Positions 59,080 to 64,000 of a DNA stretch of 64,000 bases are shown piece after piece. The notes under the pieces are model-generated. The model saw nothing but the letters and a program-made list of their open reading frames with translations, was not told the origin of the DNA and did not search any database. The stretch covers positions 86,558-150,557 of the forward strand of contig NZ_PYUD01000007.1 in the NCBI RefSeq assembly GCF_003028575.1. Reading direction: 5' to 3'. Made by a program: the position numbers and the translations under genes. This stretch comes from Halomonas urumqiensis (GTDB lineage: Bacteria; Pseudomonadota; Gammaproteobacteria; Pseudomonadales; Halomonadaceae). Positions within the stretch are counted from its first letter, which is position 1. Each line of letters opens with the position of its first letter.

Positions 59080-60378
59080 TCACACCAGCTGCTGGCGATT
59101 GAAGAATGCCGTCAGCACGCGAGTCAGGTAATCGACATCGCGGGCACCCGCCGTCTCGCGGATCGAGTGCATGGCCCACTGCGGGGCACCCACATCCAGG
59201 GTCGGCACGCCGAGCTCGGTGGCGGTAATCGGCCCAATGGTGCTGCCACAGCCCATGTCGGCGCGGGTCACGAAAGTCTGCACCGGCACTTCCGCTTCCC
59301 GGCACAGGTCGCGAAACATCGCCGCGGTGGCGCTGTTGGTGGCGTAGCGCTGGTTGGCGTTGACCTTGATCACCGGGCCACCGTTCAACGCCGGCCCATG
59401 GGCCGCATCATGCTTGTCGGTGAAGTTGGGGTGCAGCGCGTGGGCGTTATCGCAGGAGATCATGCGCGAGGACTGAATCAGGCGAATGAAGCCTTCATCG
59501 CCGGCCTCGCCGAGTTGCGCATTGAGGCGCCGCAGCACGTCGCCGAGAAATGGCCCCTGGGCGCCACAGGCACTCGCGCTGCCGACTTCCTCGTGGTCGT
59601 TGGCCACCAGCAGCGCGCCTTGCTGGCCATCGCTTGCCAGCAGCGCCTCGAGCCCCATGAAGCACGACAGCAGATTGTCGAGCCGGGCACTGGCCACCAG
59701 CTCGCCCTCCACCCCCACGCGGGCTGGCGGTTGCGTGTCATGCAGCCCGAGCTCGAAGTCGAGAATCTCGATATCGGAGAGGCCATGCTGTTCGCTGAGC
59801 CAGCGCTTCAGCAGGCGCTCGAGGTCCGCCCCTTCACCGCCCTGCAGCAATACCGGCGCCATCTGGGTCTGAGCGTTGATGGCACGCCCCTGGTTGACCT
59901 CGCGATCGAGGTGAATGGCCAGGCTCGGCACGATCGCTACCGCCTGATCGACATTCAGCAGAACCCCTTCCAGGCGCCCATCAGCATGTCGGACGTGGAC
60001 CCGCCCGGCCAGCCCCAGGTCGCGATCAAACCACGGGGAAAGCAGCACCCCCCCGTAGGTCTCGACGCCAAGCTGCAGCCAGCCGGCGCTTGTCTGGGGG
60101 GCATTGGGCTTGAGGCGCAGCCCGGGGCTGTCGGTATGGGCACCGATCATGCGCAAGGCCGACAATGGCCCAGTGGGTAGCTGCACGGCAATGATGGAAG
60201 AGTCGTTGCGGGTGACGAACACCCGTTCACCGTGGGACAGTTGCCAGGCCTCTCGCTCATCGAGGCGCCGAAAGCCTGCCGCCTCCAGTCTTGCGGCCAT
60301 GTTGGCCGTGGCGTGCCAGGGAGTTGGGGAGTCGCGCAGGAAGTCGAGCAACCGTTCGAGCAGGGCGTCCTGAGACAT
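59080..60378 (-). CDS. apeB: M18-family aminopeptidase ApeB
   Basis: A cytosolic dizinc aminopeptidase of 432 residues that removes N-terminal residues, with preference for acidic ones in characterised members. Metal-site motifs are IGAHTDSPGL, NDHEEVGSASACGAQG and, near the C-terminus, APQWAMHSIRE. It is monocistronic between tRNA-Met and prc. Its ATG is followed by the family-like N-terminus LLERLLDFLRDSPTPWHAT. Confidence 0.93.
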   Translation of the reverse strand: MSQDALLERLLDFLRDSPTPWHATANMAARLEAAGFRRLDEREAWQLSHGERVFVTRNDSSIIAVQLPTGPLSALRMIGAHTDSPGLRLKPNAPQTSAGWLQLGVETYGGVLLSPWFDRDLGLAGRVHVRHADGRLEGVLLNVDQAVAIVPSLAIHLDREVNQGRAINAQTQMAPVLLQGGEGADLERLLKRWLSEQHGLSDIEILDFELGLHDTQPPARVGVEGELVASARLDNLLSCFMGLEALLASDGQQGALLVANDHEEVGSASACGAQGPFLGDVLRRLNAQLGEAGDEGFIRLIQSSRMISCDNAHALHPNFTDKHDAAHGPALNGGPVIKVNANQRYATNSATAAMFRDLCREAEVPVQTFVTRADMGCGSTIGPITATELGVPTLDVGAPQWAMHSIRETAGARDVDYLTRVLTAFFNRQQLV

Positions 60379-60417
60379 GGCGTCCTCTGATTGATGTCAT
60401 GGGATGGCGTTCGAAGC

Positions 60418-60426
60418 TGCTACAAT
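60418..60426 (+). promoter_or_regulatory. Extended -10 promoter for prc
   Basis: TGCTACAAT is an extended -10 element (TGn, TACAAT) in the 129-base apeB-prc spacer, 81 bases before the prc ATG. No convincing -35 is seen. Confidence 0.45.
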
Positions 60427-60507
60427 GCCCCGTCGGTCCTTGCAACTCATGGGCCAAATCGGGGTCAAGGGATCTAGAGTGTACATCAAACCGGGAGTGC
60501 TTCATTG

Positions 60508-62589
60508 ATGAGCCTGCTTGCCAACCTGGGGCGTTCGGCCACGCTGATGGTCGTTCTGCTGCTGCTCGCCACAACGGCGCAGGCGCAGTCGCCCACCGAT
60601 GCCCAACGCCAGGCAGCCATGGAAGTTGCCGAATCGCTGCGCTACGGCCACTACGACGATGTCAGCCTGGACGACACCTGGTCGCGCCGGGCCTTCGAAC
60701 GCTACCTGGACGTGCTCGATGGTCAGCGTGCCTTCCTGTTGGCGAGAGATGTCGATGAGTTCCGTCACCTCGAGAACACCTTCGATGATGCGCTCCTCGA
60801 CGGCGAACTCGAGGGCATGTTCGACCTGTATCAGCGCTACCATGAACGCGCCGAGGCCAGGTTCGACTGGTTACTGGCCCGGCTCGACGAGGGACTCGAT
60901 TTCGGTTTCGACACCGACATGCGCCTGGAGCTCGACCGCGAGGATGCCGAGTGGCCCGAGCGGCACGCCGAACTCGACGAGTTGTGGACCAAGCGCCTGA
61001 AGAACGCCGCCCTGACACTGGCCATCAGCGGCCAGGACGATGAGCAGGTCGAGGACAACCTTCGCCAGCGCTACGAAGGGCAACTGTCGCGACTCGAACA
61101 GACCAACGATGACGATATCTTCGGGCTGTTCATGGCCGCGGTAACCGGCAGCATCGACCCCCACAGCGAGTACCTGTCGCCCCGCCAGGGCGAATCCTTC
61201 GACATCCAGATGCGCCTGTCGCTCGAGGGCATCGGTGCCCTGCTGCAAGCCGACGGCGAGTACGTCAAGGTGGCAAGCCTGGTACCCGGCGGCCCGGCCG
61301 AGCGCGCCGGCGCCTTGCAGCCCGCCGATCGCATCATCGCCGTGGGCCAGGAAGATGGCGAAATGGTCAACGTGGTGGGCATGCGCCTGGACAACGTGGT
61401 CGACCTGATTCGGGGCCCGAAGGGTTCGGTGGTGCGTCTTGACGTGGTGCCGGCCCAGGCCGTCGACATGACCCGCTCCCGGGTCATCGAGATCACCCGT
61501 GACACCGTCAATCTCGAGGATCAAGCGGCCAGCGGCGAGGTCATCGATATCGAACGCGATGACGGCACACACCGTATCGGCGTGATCAAGATTCCGACCT
61601 TCTATGTGGACTTCGACGCCTGGCAGGCCGGCGAGGAGGATTTTCGCAGCACGACCCGCGACGTCGCGCGCGAGATCGAGCGTCTCCAGCAGGAAGACAT
61701 CGAAGGTATCGTGCTCGACCTTCGCAACAATGGCGGTGGCGCCCTGCAGGAGGCCAACTCACTGATCGGCCTGTTCATCGACCGCGGCCCCACCGTGCAA
61801 GTACGTGATGCACGCGGCCGTATCAGCCTGTATGGCGACACAGAGGCAGGCACCGTCTACGATGGACCGCTTGGCGTGCTGGTCAACCGGTTGTCCGCCT
61901 CCGCATCGGAAATACTGGCCGGCGCCATCCAGGACTACGGCCGCGGCCTGGTGCTCGGCACCCCGACCTTCGGCAAGGGCACGGTACAGACCCTCAACGA
62001 CCTGAGTCATGGCCAGATCAAACTGACACGTGCCAAGTTCTATCGTATTTCCGGTGACAGCACCCAGCACCGCGGCGTCGAGCCCGACATCATCTTCCCG
62101 AGCCTGATCGACCCTGACCTGATCGGCGAGAGCAGCCTCGACAATGCCCTGGACTGGGACACCGTACGTTCGGTGCAGTATCGCAACTACGGCGAACCAT
62201 GGCGTCACCTGGAATCCCTGAAGGACAGTCACAGCAAGCGTGCCGAGACACTGCCAAACTTTCGCTACCTGGAGCAACAGGCCGAGCTGTCACGCCGTAT
62301 GCGTGAACAGAACACCAGCGTCAGCCTCAACCGCGAGCAGCGCAAGCGTGAAGTCGAGTCCCAGGAGGCGGAGCAACTTGCCCTTGAGAACGAACGCCGC
62401 CGAGCGCTCGGCCTCGATACCCTGGATGAATGGGTTGACGCCCGCGACGAGACGGATGAGGACCAGGCGACAAGCGAGGATCAAGCCGAGGATGAGCCGG
62501 TGGAACGCGTACAGGTGGTCGAGGCCGCCCACATCCTGCTCGACTACTCGCAACTGAATGGCAACTATCGTCTGGCCAGGCGCGACTGA
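60508..62589 (+). CDS. prc: Carboxy-terminal processing protease Prc (tail-specific protease)
   Basis: Prc is a periplasmic serine-lysine protease that trims PBP3 and degrades tagged or misfolded proteins, and with NlpI controls the hydrolase MepS in E. coli. The 693-residue protein has a signal peptide (cleavage after A26, TTAQA), an N-terminal helical domain, a PDZ domain (about 225-320), and the protease core with S465 in SASASE and K490 in FGKGTVQ; the 25-residue spacing equals E. coli. The ATG at 60508 is used; a TTG precedes it. The C-terminus is rich in Glu/Asp. Confidence 0.95.
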   Translation: MSLLANLGRSATLMVVLLLLATTAQAQSPTDAQRQAAMEVAESLRYGHYDDVSLDDTWSRRAFERYLDVLDGQRAFLLARDVDEFRHLENTFDDALLDGELEGMFDLYQRYHERAEARFDWLLARLDEGLDFGFDTDMRLELDREDAEWPERHAELDELWTKRLKNAALTLAISGQDDEQVEDNLRQRYEGQLSRLEQTNDDDIFGLFMAAVTGSIDPHSEYLSPRQGESFDIQMRLSLEGIGALLQADGEYVKVASLVPGGPAERAGALQPADRIIAVGQEDGEMVNVVGMRLDNVVDLIRGPKGSVVRLDVVPAQAVDMTRSRVIEITRDTVNLEDQAASGEVIDIERDDGTHRIGVIKIPTFYVDFDAWQAGEEDFRSTTRDVAREIERLQQEDIEGIVLDLRNNGGGALQEANSLIGLFIDRGPTVQVRDARGRISLYGDTEAGTVYDGPLGVLVNRLSASASEILAGAIQDYGRGLVLGTPTFGKGTVQTLNDLSHGQIKLTRAKFYRISGDSTQHRGVEPDIIFPSLIDPDLIGESSLDNALDWDTVRSVQYRNYGEPWRHLESLKDSHSKRAETLPNFRYLEQQAELSRRMREQNTSVSLNREQRKREVESQEAEQLALENERRRALGLDTLDEWVDARDETDEDQATSEDQAEDEPVERVQVVEAAHILLDYSQLNGNYRLARRD

Positions 62590-62660
62590 TCCCAGGGGGA
62601 ACTGACCCAGGCAGAACGTTTCAGGCAAGAATGCGCGCGCAGGGCAAGCCCCCGGCGCGC

Positions 62661-64000
62661 TCATTCCACCCCATGCACCATGATCCGGTTGCGCCCAGCC
62701 CCCTTTGCCGCATAGAGCGCCTGGTCGGCCCACCCCAGGGCGAGCGCCTGCTGTTCGCCGCTATCGCCGGCCTCTACGGGCAGCTCCGCCACCCCGATGC
62801 TCACCGACAGCTCGATGCAAAGCTCGACGCCGGTATCGTGCAAGGCAATCTGGAAGGCTGACCCGGACACCCTCATGCGCACCCGGTCCGCCAGTTCCAC
62901 TGCCTGCCTGTCAGTCATCGGCCCCACCAGGATCGCGAACTCTTCACCACCCAGGCGCACCAGGCCATCATCGGGACGCAGCTCGTGGCGAATACGCCGG
63001 GTCAGCAACTGCAACAGGACATCCCCCACGGGATGACCGTGCTGGTCGTTGATCTGCTTGAAGTGGTCGATATCGAGCAACAGCAGATAGTGGTTGCACC
63101 CGATCGGCACCCCACCGCGAGCATGTTGTTCGCGGAGGTAACGCGCCATACCACGTCGGTTGAGCGTGCCGGTCAAGGCATCGAGCTCCGACGCCGCCAG
63201 CGCATGCTGCTCATTCTGCTTGCGCTGACTGATATCAATGACAAGTCCCGCAATGCCCTGGGGCTCGCCGCGGTCGTCATGGGTGACCTCGGCGACGATC
63301 TCATGCCATTGCGGATGGCTCGAGCCGACGATGTCCAAGCGCACATCGAGCCGACACTGGCGTCGCCCAGTGGCCAGGCATTCACGCAACAGCGCCCACA
63401 GCAGCCGTCGGTCTTCGACATGGATTCGGGTCAGCATGCGCCTCAGGGGCACTCGCGGATAGGTCGCCGGATACCCCAGCGCCACCTTCAGCGCCCGCGA
63501 GCACCATACCCGCCCGTTTCGCAGCGTGACTTCCCAAACGCCACAATCGGCGACCTTGTGGAATAGTTCGATCTGCCGCGAGCGGCTGGTCAAATGGTGG
63601 CGATAGATCGCTGCCGCAATCAGCTCACTGGAGGCTCGCAGCAGATCGAGCCCTGGCCCCTGCCACGAGATGTCACGCTCACAATCATCGATACCCAGGG
63701 TGCCCCACCAGCGACCTTCCACGCTGATAGGCACAGTCGCCATCGACAGGATGCCCTGGCTTTCCAGGTGCTTGCGCAGCGGACCGGGGGACATCGCGGG
63801 TACCTGGATATCGTGGCACATACCGGCACGCCGCTGTTCCACCAGCTGGCGATATTCCGGGTCATCGAGCGAGGAGGCAAAGAAGCGGAAACGACGCTGG
63901 GTCAATTGCCGGTAGGCGGGCGACGAGGCCCATTCGAAGACATAGTCCTGAACCACCGCATCGGGCTGCATGTCCAGCAGTTGAAAGATCCACACACGGC
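62661..64000 (-). CDS. GAF-PAS-GGDEF diguanylate cyclase, N-terminus cut by the window edge
   Basis: At least 444 residues can be read from a GTG at 63995, but the frame remains open to the edge and the first visible residues are already inside a GAF domain, so the true start lies outside. The order is GAF (to about residue 135), PAS (about 145-260, ending ISQRKQNEQ) and GGDEF (about 270-440). The active-site motif is GGEEF (349-353), and an RxxD inhibitory site RPDD (340-343) lies the usual five residues upstream, so it should be an active, product-inhibited c-di-GMP synthase. No membrane helix is seen in the part present. Confidence 0.9.
   Translation of the reverse strand, partial: RVWIFQLLDMQPDAVVQDYVFEWASSPAYRQLTQRRFRFFASSLDDPEYRQLVEQRRAGMCHDIQVPAMSPGPLRKHLESQGILSMATVPISVEGRWWGTLGIDDCERDISWQGPGLDLLRASSELIAAAIYRHHLTSRSRQIELFHKVADCGVWEVTLRNGRVWCSRALKVALGYPATYPRVPLRRMLTRIHVEDRRLLWALLRECLATGRRQCRLDVRLDIVGSSHPQWHEIVAEVTHDDRGEPQGIAGLVIDISQRKQNEQHALAASELDALTGTLNRRGMARYLREQHARGGVPIGCNHYLLLLDIDHFKQINDQHGHPVGDVLLQLLTRRIRHELRPDDGLVRLGGEEFAILVGPMTDRQAVELADRVRMRVSGSAFQIALHDTGVELCIELSVSIGVAELPVEAGDSGEQQALALGWADQALYAAKGAGRNRIMVHGVE

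Overview
This window looks like chromosomal DNA of a halophilic or halotolerant gammaproteobacterium, most likely a Halomonas-type member of the Halomonadaceae. That is an inference from high GC content, acidic proteins (for example the Glu-rich tail of ribosomal protein bL25) and gene order. There are no insertion sequences, integrases, phage genes or CRISPR arrays. Most of it is ordered housekeeping sequence, interrupted by about 25 kb (21.3-46.5 kb) of amine and polyamine metabolism.

Left part (1-21.3 kb): the end of kdsC, then lptC-lptA-lptB (LPS export), rpoN, hpf, ptsN, rapZ and npr (sigma-54 and nitrogen-PTS cluster). pmbA and darP (yjgA) are divergent. A long minus-strand chain mreB-mreC-mreD-maf-rng-yhdP-tldD covers cell shape, RNase G, envelope lipid transport and a protease subunit. 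gatC-gatA-gatB follows on the plus strand.

Middle part (21.3-46.5 kb): a PuuR-like repressor and an orphan LuxR-type regulator lead into module A: an aldehyde dehydrogenase and an M20-family carbamoylase on the minus strand, and a class III aminotransferase, an NhaC-family transporter, agmatine deiminase and a chemoreceptor on the plus strand. Agmatine deiminase is present without a nitrilase-type AguB. The set could convert agmatine to GABA through carbamoylated intermediates (N-carbamoylputrescine, 4-ureidobutanal, 4-ureidobutyrate), a route I infer and do not recognise as described. Module B is a doubled gamma-glutamyl-putrescine (Puu) pathway: puuC, an aminotransferase and puuD on the minus strand, a divergent puuA1, then the minus-strand series puuB2-puuA2-potF-potG-potH-potI-puuB1, which combines catabolism with a polyamine ABC importer.

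Right part (46.8-64 kb): moeB, an lrp gene and prmC-prfA-hemA on the minus strand. A (CCCTAT)7 microsatellite, G-rich on the transcribed-sense side, lies between prmC and lrp. Then a TPR lipoprotein gene, lolB, ispE, prs, rplY, pth, ychF and an elongator tRNA-Met on the plus strand, apeB on the minus strand, prc on the plus strand, and a truncated GAF-PAS-GGDEF diguanylate cyclase gene running off the right edge.

Notable regulatory or expression signals: a consensus sigma-54 promoter in front of rpoN itself, a probable AUU start codon for mreC, a strong intrinsic terminator abutting the pth ribosome binding site, and perfect inverted repeats at the chemoreceptor and puuD/puuA1 promoters.
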